Source: Neurospora crassa OR74A (Eukaryota > Ascomycota > Sordariomycetes > Sordariales > Sordariaceae). From it: a stretch of 64,000 nt of DNA. The notes under the pieces are model-generated. The model saw nothing but the letters and a program-made list of their open reading frames with translations, was not told the DNA's origin and made no database searches. This document shows positions 13,701-25,429 of this stretch, one piece after another; within the stretch, counting starts at the first letter, position 1, and every line of letters begins with the position of its first letter. The stretch is taken from positions 1,054,001-1,118,000 of the forward strand of contig NC_026504.1 in assembly GCF_000182925.2 (NCBI RefSeq), read 5' to 3'. A program made the translations under genes and the position numbers.

Positions 13701-16700
13701 TAATAATAATCTAATATTTTAATTGCTACAGTTTAATCCCGTTAAAGAGATACTTATCTCGAGGGTCCATATCTTTGTTGGTAAGTTTTTCTTTCCTTTC
13801 CTTTCCTAAACTCATAACTAATATTGCCAAATATTTATACCTTTGGTAGTGCACAGCGTAAATATCGAAGCTATTGTATCAATTTTCTTCGAGACGTTTC
13901 GTATATTTATTATCAACTGCCCAAATTACTATAAGAAATCGATATTATCTTAGTCAAAATACAAAACGTTTATAATTAACGCTATATCATTAACCGAATT
14001 CAAAGAGATTTTAAAGTTAACCGTTGTAAAATCGAGTAATAGTTTCGCTTTTTGAAAGAACACTACCCTAGATATACCGATATTAATATTATTCAAGACC
14101 GCCTTAATCAACTACCGGAAGATAGGGATATACTCAATAATATTACTATTATACCGGCCGACGATATTGATATTAAGGACCTTAATAAAAACGATCAAGT
14201 ATAATTACAAGAAATTTTTAATAAAATTAAAGAACTTAAAATCGCTATGGCGCTAAATCTTATAGGGGGGTTAATAAATAATATTAACTAATTAAGAGCC
14301 CAACTTCGTGGAGATGTAATACCGGATCCCAACTTTACCCTAGTATAGGTTGCAAATATACTAGATAACCAGCCGCCCGGAGATTAATAACCCGGTAGTC
14401 AGCCACCCAGTAGTCAAACACCCGGTAGTTAAACACCCAGTAATTAAATACTAATCTTTAGTCTAGCTCCCGCTCCGGCTCCGGCTTCGTCTCTAAACCC
14501 TAATCCTTCTATTATTTAAATCCTAGCGCCTAAACCTCTATCCCCCAGTTAACCTCCAATACCCCTACTAGCAAAACCTCGTATCTATATTCAATAAGGA
14601 CCTCTTCGAAGTTAGCTTATTAACGAATTTCGCCGTAACCAGCCTATTATATCTTGGGCCTTCCCAACCCTCTTTCCCTACGGTACGGCTAAATACTTTA
14701 CCCTTCGGCTAAGAGTAGTAAAATTTAATAATTAGGTTCAATATATAATAAGGTAGCATAATAACCGTTTTACTCGATATAAGCGGTTCCAATACGTGGC
14801 ATTTAATTCTATAATACGTAGCTAAGTTAATGGTAAGAGTGTATACTACGTAGATTACCCTAGGTTCGATCCTAAAACGTTCGCCAATCTATAGCGCTTT
14901 GAGGATTATTTCGAAGCTCGCAGTAAAGAAGCTATTACTCTTACTAACTCTATTATTCAATTTACTAATATACTTCGAGGTACCCGGTTATATTAGATCT
15001 AGAAATTTTATAAACTCGCTTTATATATCAATTTCTTAAGTATACCAGCTATATTTATAATATTTAATATAGCTAATCTTTATTAGGATAGTTTAGTAAA
15101 GTATATATTAAACTACAAATTATAATTAGAGTTTAATAATAATAAACGTCGGGCAATTTCTCGAAGAAATATTCTTACTAACCCCTATATCGCTACCTAC
15201 TATTTTTATAAGAAATTTAAACTCTTTAAAGAATATTTCCTTATCCCTAAATTCAAATTTAATAATTATTAGTAGAGGTTAGAGTTCCAGGCTCGAAGAA
15301 CTAGCTATACCTATAGCGTTTATTAGGTAAATAATATTAATACCCTTAATTTCGCTAATCCAATAGTACGATAGGAATTTACTAAATTATAGGGCTACTA
15401 TATTACTATATATAATCCAATACTTTACCGTATTAAATAGCCAAAAGAAATATACTTTAGCCTAGATAAGGACCCAGAAGGCGCTCCTCGTACCTAATAT
15501 ATAGAAGTTCCAGTTGCAACTTAGGATACCAATATCCAAATTGCTACCCAATATATAAATATTCCAGCTGTAACCCAATATACCAATATTGTAGAACCCG
15601 ATAATCTTCAAGCCGATAACTCCTAGGCTCAAGCTATTAATTTATAAGCCTACATTGATAATTCACAAGTCTGAATTTAAGATCTTTAGGGTTAGAGTAA
15701 AAATCTAGATATTAATATTCTACTTAATAATACCCCGCCCGGAAACTAAAAAACTTAATATCCGGCTCCGGTTTATAGTCCGGCCCCCCTACCGCTTGCC
15801 GCCTAGGTACCTATCTCGGTTCTAAGAGATTATATTAATTGTACTAATATACTAAATCGACCTTATAATTAGATTAAGCTTATATTTAGAGAATTAATAA
15901 ATATAATTAACTAATTTTAATGATATACTTATAGTAATGCCTACTATCTTCGAATTCGCTAGTAAGTTTGTACTCTTCTAAGTAATTGCTAAATTCTAGA
16001 TTTTAAATTTTTAATTCCTAAATAGAAAGTCTATTATTTTTATTTCCCCCGTAAATTATATAATAATCCTCTTCTTATAATGTATATCAATCCTAGGTTT
16101 TAACTTTTTAATAGTAAGTGGAATAATACTATCCTTAATTAGTATAATCCGGGTATTATACTAGGCTGGATAGCTAATATTAATGTTTAGTTATATATAA
16201 GTATAAACGTTGTACTTAATTATATTGTTAAATATATTTCTAAAGTTAAAATTAGGATAAAGAGTTATATAGAAATCGCTACTAAAGTAATTCTTAATAT
16301 TATAGTAAGGTAACTAATTAAGCAATTTATAGCAAAGTTTATAAATAAACTTATTACTAAGCGTAACTAATCTACTTAAGAAGTCTATTATATTCTTATA
16401 GACCTTCCTTTATAGGACAATACTAGAAAAATTATTATAATTAATTACTATCATCGTAATTATCGAAGTATTATTATTATTAATCCTAATATAGATCTTT
16501 TTACTAATGAACGGCGGAGACAAAATACCGCCGCTAAAGCCGCCGATACCGCCGCCGCTACCGGTCAAATTAATAATAAAGGAGGAGGTGTTTATATTAA
16601 TACTACTAACCGTATTCAGTAAATCCAATCCCCCTACTAGAAATATATAAATTAAGAAGAGAGGTATACTAATGTATCATATTTCGAATTTCTTACTACC

Positions 16701-19190
16701 TTCGACCTTAGACTACAAACTAGACTTCTTATAGACTACGCCAAATTAAAGGTTTTTAATTACTTTCCTATATATAAAGCGGAAGAGAATTAGGCTAATT
16801 ACGCCCGGGTTAAACTTATGCTTCACTACCCCCACCGCCGGCCGGATGACCTTTATACTATTAATAGTATATAATATAAAACCCTTAAAGAAGTATTTAA
16901 TATATATTAATAAGAATATGAATATCTAAATAATTATTATAGTAAACTTCCTACTCTAGAACCCGAGGATAACTTTAAGCCTCCTAGTTAAGAAGAGGAA
17001 GTAGATAAACTAAATTAGGAAGATATTATAAGAGATATACCGAATTGTATTATTAATAAAGATCTTAATAATATTTTAGGACATCAGCCTATCGACCTTA
17101 TCTATAATTAGTATAATAATTATATAGCTAGATATTAAGAATTTTTTGGTTAAGCCGGTAATTATTAGAAAGTACGGAAAACTAGTTTTAACCTTCCAAA
17201 TCCTAAACCTATTATACAACGTATATATAATACTCTTAATCCCGAGTAACGTATAGTATTTAATTTATTCACCAATTATTACCGTATTATTTTTAATAAT
17301 AAGGCTCCCTAATAGCTACTTCTTTAAATTGATGGTAAAGGCGGCACTAGCAAATCCCATCTTATTCGACTACTTTTTTATAAACTTATTAATATAGTTA
17401 GTAACCTTCCTAAACCCATTATTATTACTGCTCCTATTAGTATAGCTACCAATAATATTAACGGCTATACAATCCATTCCCTTTTCAAACTTCCATTTAG
17501 TATTGGAACTTTAAATAGTCTTAATAGTATTAAACTTTCTAGTATTTAAAGAGAGTTTAGAAAGTACAAGTATTTTATTATTAATAAAAAGTCTATACTA
17601 AATATAAAGAATATATATTTTATTAATAAAAAGCTACAACAAATGTTCCTAGAAAACTAGTATTGACTTTTTAGTAGTACTAATATCCTTCTTCTTAGGG
17701 ATTTCTTCTAATTACCCCCTATTAGCCAGAAGGTATTATATTACTAAGAACCTCTTCGATTTATTAATAATCCCGATACCTAACTTAAAATAGCCGGAGA
17801 CAATAATACCAATAGACTTCCTAACGAAATAGAGGAGTAAAAGCGCAAAAAAAAGGAGGGAAAGCTGGATTATATCTAATATATTGGCCGTACTTACTAT
17901 TTTACTTTCGATTAGAGTATTGAATTTAAGTAAATTATATGCTAATAGGGTAATAACTAGGCTAGATTTCGTAAAGTATTTAAAGGTTTAAAAACCAATA
18001 CCCCTATTATTCGTTATTAGGAATTATTATTAATTCGTTATAAATAAGTACTATTTATCAATAAACAATTAGATTTTACCGGTACATTACGTATTTATTT
18101 AATTAATACTATAATTAATAAGTATAATCTTATCTATTTAGAAGTATTAAATCGCCCAGCATTTGCTATTAAGGCCGCTAATAATCTATAGAGTATTAAA
18201 GCTAGTAATTATACTAAGGCTAGCAATTTATACAATAAATTAATTCTAATCATTAGTAATAAAGTTATACTTACAAAAAATCTCTAAATTAAAGGAGGGT
18301 TAATTAACGGTTCGATTAGTACGATTATTAATACTATATAGAATACTAATTAATATTATAATATTTAGTAAATTAAAAAACCACTATATCCATAAATATC
18401 TACTAACGTTATATCTTACAGCCCCGAAGCCGGCAATCCCCCTTTCATTATTCTAGTATACTTTCCCAACTACCGTAGCCCTCCCTATTTTAAAGACTAC
18501 CTAGATATCGATATCTACGTTATTCCCGTCTTCCGAGTAACTCGTAAATTTCAACAAAACGCCACTCACTATACCAAAATCCAATTCCTATTAACTATTA
18601 TATACGCTATTATAATATATAAGTTATAAGGCTAAATGCTAGACCGAATTGTATATAATATTTCTAAGAAAGATTTTGCGGCTAGCTTATCTTATATAGC
18701 CGTATTTCGTATTTAGACTTTACAAGGTTTTATATTCAATAAAACCTTCTCTATCGATACATTGCGTATTAAAGTAGATAGGATATATCGCTATTAAGCC
18801 CTCAATATTATTAAATAATGTAATTAGTAGTTAGTTCCTAGTTAACTATTACTACTATAAGGTCCCGAACGGACTCCTCTAGCAACTAACCGGGCTCGCC
18901 GAATAGGTCCTAGACTGGGTAATATTGGCGAAGATTCTAATGATGCTAATGACGGCCGGCCACCCCGGGGTAGGGGATTAAGGGGTAAATATAGTAAATC
19001 TCGTAGTAGATCGTTATTAAAAGTTCGCGGTATTAATATTCTTTTACTTACACCTGCCTCTAGCAGTAAACGTTGTAGTAAACTACTAGGTAGTAGAGCT
19101 AGTAGTATAACTCCTTCTAGAAGAGTTAGTTTAGGAAGGCTTCGTAATAAACTTCGTAAAAATACATTTAATAAACCTCTATAATTAAGA
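13700..19190 (+). mobile_element. RIP-killed Helitron (Rep + Pif1-like helicase)
   Basis: Helitrons are rolling-circle transposons whose protein joins an HUH Rep endonuclease to a Pif1-family helicase. In the plus-strand translation the Rep part contains a block at about 15,040-15,330 that matches the family's conserved wording around the nuclease. The segment EFQARRTSYTYSVY (15,282-15,323) sits where the family has an H-x-H pair; here both are Tyr. The helicase begins with a Walker A at 17,331-17,357, reading DGKGGTSKSH (family GGTGKS). It continues with a DEAD-like/Walker B region, a DFFQLPP-like motif (17,695-17,720) and the C-terminal block at 18,590-18,740 (family TIHKSQG, then DFAAGLSYVAVSR). 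Stops and substitutions are of RIP type, so it is inactive. Termini were not resolved. Confidence 0.85.
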
Positions 19191-19704
19191 GGAGGATAGA
19201 ACGATGTAGAAATAATATAGATATATTGTAATTATAATTTAACTGTAGCTTCCTTTATATATTTATAATATAATAAAGCACTTATACTGCTCCTTCCCAA
19301 CTACAATTTTTTTATTTTAATATCTCTCTTTCTTTCTCCTTCCTTATATCTCTATCTTTCTCTCGTATTCAACTTTTTATTCCTTTTATCAATTATCAAC
19401 TATTAACTATATTAATTATTTTCGAAGATAATAATTTTAAATTCGAATAGTACTTTAATAATATATTAAAAGAAGAAAAAGAACGCTATAATTTACTTAC
19501 TCTTAAACGCTAACGTACTACTATTAGAGGTTAGGTTAGTACTAAAACGGTATTACCAGCTAAAGATAAACTTCTTTATAAGAAGAAGACTACCGCCGTT
19601 AAACTTTATCTCCCTATCCAGCTAAAATAATATATTACTCTCCTTATTAGCTATAATTCAGATTATTCTAATTCGGGATTTAGGTAGCTGAATCTCACTA
19701 CCGG

Positions 19705-19742
<38 letters not shown>

Positions 19743-20400
19743 AAGGAGTTCAACTCGACTTATTCTACGTACCCTAATCGAATACCTTATAGTATACCCT
19801 TTTTCAGAACAACCATTAACGGTACCGAGAGATAGTACGTCTTATAGCAGTTTTATATCTCCTATTTCCCCGGAATAGCCTATATACAGTCAATATTAAG
19901 ATTAGAAGATAAGAAGGATCTAAGAGAGGTTAGTAATATAATAATTAAGCGTTTAAAGAAGAAATAAGGCACAAGCAGGGAGTTGAACGCGCGAGCTCTT
20001 TAGACTTACACTAGTAGCAGTTGCGGGCGTCCCCGTAAACCGCTATACTACGGGCGTTCCTATAATACCCCCAGTAGGGTTAGTAATAGTAAAGTAGTTG
20101 GAAGTAGACTATATTACTTAATTGGAACGTTCTAGAGACTATTTGCTGTATTTACAATTGAGTTTATAGGCTAAATAATAAAAATCTAATAAGAAGGGTT
20201 AAATCTAGTAATATTTTAGTTAGTATTGTACCCTTAAGTTAGGATTAACTGCTAAGAACCTTCCTGTACTTCCCGTCTTAGTATTAGCGCTAAAAAAAAT
20301 TGGCGGCGATTAATTGGGTATATTTAATTTCTCTTCTTTTTTTTATTCTAATTTAACTTCCAACTTCTCTTCTTTTTTATATTCTAATCTAGCTTTTCAC
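19190..20400. other. AT-rich interval with poly-A and tRNA-like relic
   Basis: No intact gene. Plus-strand protein-like remnants lie at 19,400-19,700. A pure A run of 29 lies at 19,712-19,740. The remainder is RIP-like repeat sequence. Confidence 0.55.
19975..20065 (-). other. Degenerate tRNA-like sequence
   Basis: On the minus strand it shows GCCCGTAGTATAGCGGTTTA, resembling the 5' half and A box of Asp- or His-type tRNAs. A B-box-like CGTTCAACTCCC follows about 60 bp later. The acceptor and anticodon stems do not close well and the anticodon cannot be assigned. It is a tRNA pseudogene or a tRNA-derived repeat. Confidence 0.4.
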
Positions 20401-20409
20401 ATACTAAGA

Positions 20410-20575
20410 ACATTAGGGTTAGGGTTAACTATTAGGGTTAGGGTTAGCTCCGGGGGTGTAGGGGGCTGGTGAGAGGCCCCCGCTTGTGAATGGTTCTCTT
20501 GCCTTACTAGGACATTAGGGTTAGGGTTAGTAGCCGGGGGTGCAGGGGGCCGGCGAGGCCCCTGCAAAAAAAGAT
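20410..20575 (+). repeat. Telomere-like TTAGGG cluster in a 102-bp tandem duplication
   Basis: Two tandem units start at about 20,410 and 20,512. Each begins ACATTAGGGTTAGGGTTA and is followed by a GC-rich part with CCGGGGGTG-AGGGGGC-GG and a GCCCC-GC 3' end. Unit one holds four TTAGGG hexamers and unit two holds two. The G-rich strand could form quadruplexes. TTAGGG is the usual telomere repeat of filamentous fungi, so this is interstitial telomere-like or subtelomeric sequence. Confidence 0.85.
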
Positions 20576-20700
20576 ATTATTTAATATTAAAAATAATAGA
20601 ATATTTAAATAATTATTTAGTACTTTAAAGTAGTAAGAAATTCTTATTTAATTTAAATATTTAAAATCTTTTATTACTTTAAAGTAGGGTATATCCATGG

Positions 20701-20755
20701 GCGTTTCACTGTCTTCGTTGGCCACATCAGGCTCCGGCCAAGGAACGACTATTTT
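20701..20755 (+). repeat. Dispersed repeat, copy B
   Basis: Less mutated partner of the copy at 6,865. It reads GCCACATCAGGCTCCGGCC where copy A has more A/T, consistent with stronger RIP of copy A. Confidence 0.75.
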
Positions 20756-21170
20756 TAAATATATTAGCGGAAGAAAAGTATTATAAGTAAATTCCTATAA
20801 AATAATTACCTTTAAAAAATCTTAGCGCCCGCTAAGTACAAGTATAGGTACAAGTACAAGCACTAAATACTTAGTACTAGGCACTGGGTACTAGGTATTA
20901 GGTATTAGGTACTAGGGTACTAAGTATTAGGATATTAATATATAATATAAGCTACGAATTTAGATATAAAATTAATATTAGGATAATAGCCGATGTTGAA
21001 TTAAATATATAATTACTTATAATTATTTATTTATTTATTTATTGTCTTATTACGCTAACTAGTTATACTAGTCTACCCAATAGGTATACGGTACTACTTC
21101 GTTCGTAATCTAAGGGAAAAACCGTATTATTGAAAATCCGGATGAAAACCCTTAGCTTATCTCTTTCCAA

Positions 21171-21192
21171 CCCTAACCCTAACCCGAACCCT
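21171..21192. repeat. CCCTAA telomere-like repeat (inverted orientation)
   Basis: Reads CCCTAACCCTAACCCGAACCC, that is two perfect and two near-perfect hexamers. It is the reverse orientation of the TTAGGG cluster 0.6 kb to the left. Confidence 0.8.
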
Positions 21193-21199
21193 TCGTTCC

Positions 21200-21700
21200 A
21201 CCTCACCGTAGGGGGCCCGGGGAGCCGTAGTTGCTTCTTTCGTCTTATCTTCTCTCAGTACGTTATTTCTTAATCCTGGTAGACTTCGTTGCTTCTAATT
21301 AGTCCTTTAGACCCCACCCCCTACCTAACGTTTCGGTAGCGTTTCTTTCGTTCTAGAAGCGGGTATTCTTCTTTTATCCTATCTTTAAGGTAGGGATAGG
21401 GAAATAGGGTTTTACTTTTATAATTAGAATCTTCGATTTTATTGAGATTAGTAAAATAATGTAATTGGTTAATTATTATATTACCGGACGGGTTCTATCC
21501 AAGCGGAACCGTAGCTTTGGAATGGATTTCGGAGGTAGGGTTCCAATTCCTAAACCCTATTAGCGGAGCGGGGAGGCCGGCGCGTCTTCGATTAGGATAA
21601 GATTTTTAATACGTGCCCAGTTACGTATACTTAAGGTTTTGGACTAGGGTGGGCCCCCATATTTGATTTTACTGTAAATGCTCTTCTTCTTAAGAGCGTT
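21200..21700. other. GC-richer islet, partially RIP-spared
   Basis: This segment of about 500 bp has CpG-containing, pyrimidine-rich sequence (for example GGGGGCCCGGGGAGCC at 21,211) and no long open frame. It is flanked by the CCCTAA repeat and a tRNA-derived sequence, so subtelomere-type or SINE-type sequence is possible. No family was recognised. Confidence 0.4.
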
Positions 21701-21763
21701 TAGTGGAGCGCCAGCGGGGAAGATCTTTCATCCAATCCGGCTGAAAAACCGGATGAAAGAGGG

Positions 21764-21849
21764 GGGGGGAGCGGGATTCGAACCCACGACCTTTCGGATG
21801 AAACCGAAAGGGGGCCAAGCTCAGATCTTCCCAACTGAGCTATCCCCCC
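21764..21849 (-). other. tRNA-Phe-derived sequence (SINE head or pseudo-tRNA)
   Basis: On the minus strand the ends form a perfect 7-bp acceptor stem (GGGGGGA/TCCCCCC). A TAGCTCAGTTGGGA A-box region and a GTGGGTTCGAATCCC T arm/B box are intact. Between them AGATCTGA matches part of a tRNA-Phe anticodon arm, but about 14 nt of the D/anticodon region are missing. An extra hairpin (CTTTCGG-TTTCAT-CCGAAAG) is inserted before AGGTC. It therefore cannot fold as a normal tRNA but keeps both polymerase III promoter boxes. A related GGATGAAAG hairpin lies just outside (21,726-21,760). Confidence 0.6.
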
Positions 21850-23324
21850 ACTTATAATTATTGAATTGAATAATAAATAATTTAAAAAAAACGGCCGAAA
21901 CAATTAATAGTAGAGATATTAAACGGTAGATCTTTAAATAAAAGTATATAGTTTATGCTATTCGATTCGTACTATTTAATTTATTTGCTAAAGATATTGA
22001 ATTAACCGATTAAATTAATTATATTATTAAGGAAGCCCCTAGTCTATTTAATAATTTAATTTACGAAAATAAGAAGTAGCTTAGTACGAAAAAGACTAAA
22101 CTAATTTATAAGGAAGCGGAATTCAATATCCCCGACTCTACTAACAATATATATATTCGGCCTACTATTATTAGTAAAATAAAGGATATATAGCGAATTT
22201 ACTACCCTATCGCTGAATTTTATTTGCTATTGTCTATTGCTTTAATATTTAATCTATTTCGTTGTACTTTATTTAGAATATATAATTTAAACTAAAATAT
22301 CCTTAATATTCTAAGGTTTGTAGCAGATAATATATAGTACAGTAATAGGGTATTATTTATAAATAGGTATATATATTTCTTCTATATAATAGTATATTCC
22401 CCTAATAGATCCTTAATTTTATAGACCTATGCCTATTCCTATACTTATCCCCCTACTTATACTTCCATTACTATATTTGCCTCTATATATCTATACTGAG
22501 ATACCGAACTCCCCGAGTATTAGTTGCTAAATATTAGAATAATTATTAGCGGTATTTATATAGGATCAGATGTTAATATAGGAGTTTAAATACTATATTT
22601 AATATAACGTATATATATAATTAGTATAAAGTCGGTATACATTAGTAAATTAGCATAGATATATATACTCTATAAATATACCCGACTATTAATATTACTA
22701 AAATAATCCCTAGGAATACGCTTAAATATTTATTATAACCCGAGATTGGGAAAGATAGTTAGCATAGGCTATTATTTGGCCTATATTGATATAGTACCCT
22801 TCGATATTATACTTTCGGTATTAGTAATTATATTATATACCGGCGTTCCGGAGCCCCTGGCGCTCCTAGTGCTAGCGATAATAATATTAATCATATTAAC
22901 TATATTTTTACTTATAAATAGAAGTAGTACAATGAACGCTATATCTTTCTTATACTAATTAAAGTTAAGCCTACTACTTAGATTAATCTTTCGTTTAATT
23001 TACTATTTATCGAAGAGGGTAAGCCCCTAATTATTGGCTTACTAGTTTTATTTATAAATAGGGTATATATTATAGATATTTTGAAAGTCTACGAACGCTA
23101 AAGATATAGCGGCTAACTTCGTTGGGTGTTAGTGGATTGGAATATTATATAAATATACCTCTAGTTATAGTAGGCTATTTATTATCTTTATCTTTTTACC
23201 TTTAATATATTAATAGTAAGAAGGATTTATGGTTGGGTTGGATATTTATAGTATATTTAATTGCTTTATAATTATAGCTTGGAGGTGGTGGTGCATACTA
23301 ATTAATATTAACGTTTTATAGTAT
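21850..23324 (+). mobile_element. Degenerate AT-rich coding remnant, class unknown
   Basis: Plus-strand translation is protein-like with TAA/TAG interruptions, including a hydrophobic 70-codon frame (22,746-22,958). No diagnostic motif is visible. It directly abuts the left target duplication of the LTR retrotransposon, so it is older than that insertion. Confidence 0.35.
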
Positions 23325-23329
23325 CTAGT
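23325..23329. repeat. Target-site duplication (left) CTAGT
   Basis: The 5-bp sequence CTAGT immediately precedes the TGTCACG terminus of the left LTR and is repeated exactly after the right LTR (31,157-31,161). Five-base duplications are typical of Ty3/gypsy integration. Confidence 0.9.
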
Positions 23330-23523
23330 TGTCACGATGCCGACCCAAGGGGACTTGGAAAAGACGTAATATTGCACGAAGAGAAGAAGATCGGAAGAGA
23401 GCAGCGAAAACTCTACTCTCAGACTATATATATAAGCCAAGTGGAGGTATGACTAATAGGACGGCTGGGCTTCGGTACCGGAACGCTAAGGGTGCCAAAT
23501 TATTATTATATAGTACCGTAATA
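23330..23523 (-). repeat. 3' LTR of the gypsy element
   Basis: 194 bp, beginning TGTCACGATGCC on the plus strand and ending GTACCGTAATA. Its outer (left) end is unmutated while its inner end is RIP-mutated compared with the partner LTR. Confidence 0.93.
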
Positions 23524-23879
23524 GTACTTAGGCCCCTAAAACGTAATTAACTTTAATTATAAATAAAATAAGCCCTTAGGGGCCCTATATTCCCTCGCTA
23601 ATATAATAGCGTTATAGTCGTAGGGCGCCAAAGTATATTTAGATCCGTACGCCGCTTACCGGGACTCGTTACCCCTAATAGTAGTTATAGTAGTAGAGCG
23701 CCCTTAAAACGGTAGCGCGCTAGTCCTAATCCGTTCCTAGTAATATAGAGCCCGCGCGTTGTACGTACCTCTTACTTCCCTCTTCTCCCTCTTATCCCCC
23801 TCCCTCCTCCTCCTCTCCTTCGTTCCTTCTTCACCCTAATAATAACTATACTCTATTACTTCTTCTTTTATTAGTATAT

Positions 23880-25050
23880 CGTTATTAAAACCCCTTTACT
23901 TTATTTTTAAAGAAGTATTGCTTTTATATTATTACTATAAATAGAGCTAGAACTTTTAAGAAAAAAGTTATATATTATACTATTAAAATAGTTAAGGGTT
24001 GTATTACTACCTAAGAAGCTACTTTAATGACTCTTATACTTAATTTAGGTTGTATACCCTACTTATGTTATTATAATTTTAATATTAAGATTAATAGTAC
24101 CGAGCCGTTGAAGATTTAGTGCCTTCTTCCCTTCGGTAAGAAGAAGAAGTACTACTGCTACTACGTCCTTAAGGATAATTGCGACCCTATAAATTATTTT
24201 ATTATATTCTAATTTTAGTGTATTATTAATGAAATAAGGCTGTTGTACTAATAATTAGCGACTATTCCGACGCTACTTCTTTAATTACTTAGGCCGCCTC
24301 TTTTTAAGAGAAGGAGGACGGTAAATTTATTTGGAATAAGGCGATTTATGTAGCTATTACTACTGAAACGAAGAAATTATTTAAGAACTTTACTACTATT
24401 AAGGAGGATATTCGTAGCGATTATAATTTAATTAGTACTAAGAAAGCGATTAAGAAAATTATAAATAATAGAAGGAGTGCCGGTGGAGTGTTGCTAGGGT
24501 TATAATATTGAAATACTAATAATATATTAGCGTATTGAAGTATAAATTGCTATTAATTTGCGTTATAATATATTAGTAATTATTAGCGGCCTGCGCCCCG
24601 CTTATAATACGCTTACGAGAAAGTACTATACTTAGGCCGAGGATATAAAACTTTGTTTACTAGAGGGTAATATTAGCTTTATTTAGTAGTCTATAGCTAA
24701 ATTCTAATTCCGTTCTAATATTGAGGCGGAGGTTTCTTGTATAGCTTCTACTATTAAGGACCCTACCCCTGAGAATATAGAGGAGTTTATTGGCTAGATT
24801 ATATTTAATTATCCTACTTAGGCTTGAAATTTAGCGGTTCTGTTCTATTTATAGTACTTTACTATATTAGTTCCGAAGTAGTAGTATTATAGAGATAGGA
24901 ATTTGGGTTTTAGGGTTTTAATTATAGAAATTAATTAAAGTAATTATATTGAAGTACTTTAATAATAGTAATAGAAAGGTAGTAAAGCCGTAGTAATTCG
25001 TTATTAAATATACTAAAAATAATATTATTTCTTTGTAAAAAACGTAAGGT
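23880..25050 (+). pseudogene. Antisense ORF remnant between integrase and 3' LTR
   Basis: Opposite to the retrotransposon's own genes, plus-strand frames here read as basic, protein-like sequence with few stops. One stretch at 24,330-24,490 is open and contains many Lys, Asp and Ile codons. The interval of about 1.9 kb between the integrase end and the 3' LTR is longer than usual. It may be an extra antisense ORF carried by the element or a nested insertion. No family was recognised. Confidence 0.35.
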
Positions 25051-25429
25051 CTATATAGAAAAGAAAATTATTAAGAATAACTGTAAGAGAAAATTATAAG
25101 GTTCCTTAAGTTAAGGGTAGGGCGGCTTTAGTTACGTAGCCGGAGGCTCCTTCGGCGAATAGTATTATTCTAAGGTTCCTCTAGTATTCTAATTCCGTCC
25201 TACTATAATTGGGGGCCGGGCTTCTTTAAGTTTCGATAATAGAAGTCTTCGATATTGCTAATATTTATTTAAAAGTCCTTAGTTAGGCGCTAATTAGGAT
25301 AGTAGGGTTTTAACTATTTAATCTTATATTTTAAATTACTATCCTTATCCTAATGAGAATTTATAATATATTCGAAATACTACTCCTCTTCCTTAGGGTT
25401 AATAAAAGAAGCGACGACATTATAGGTTT

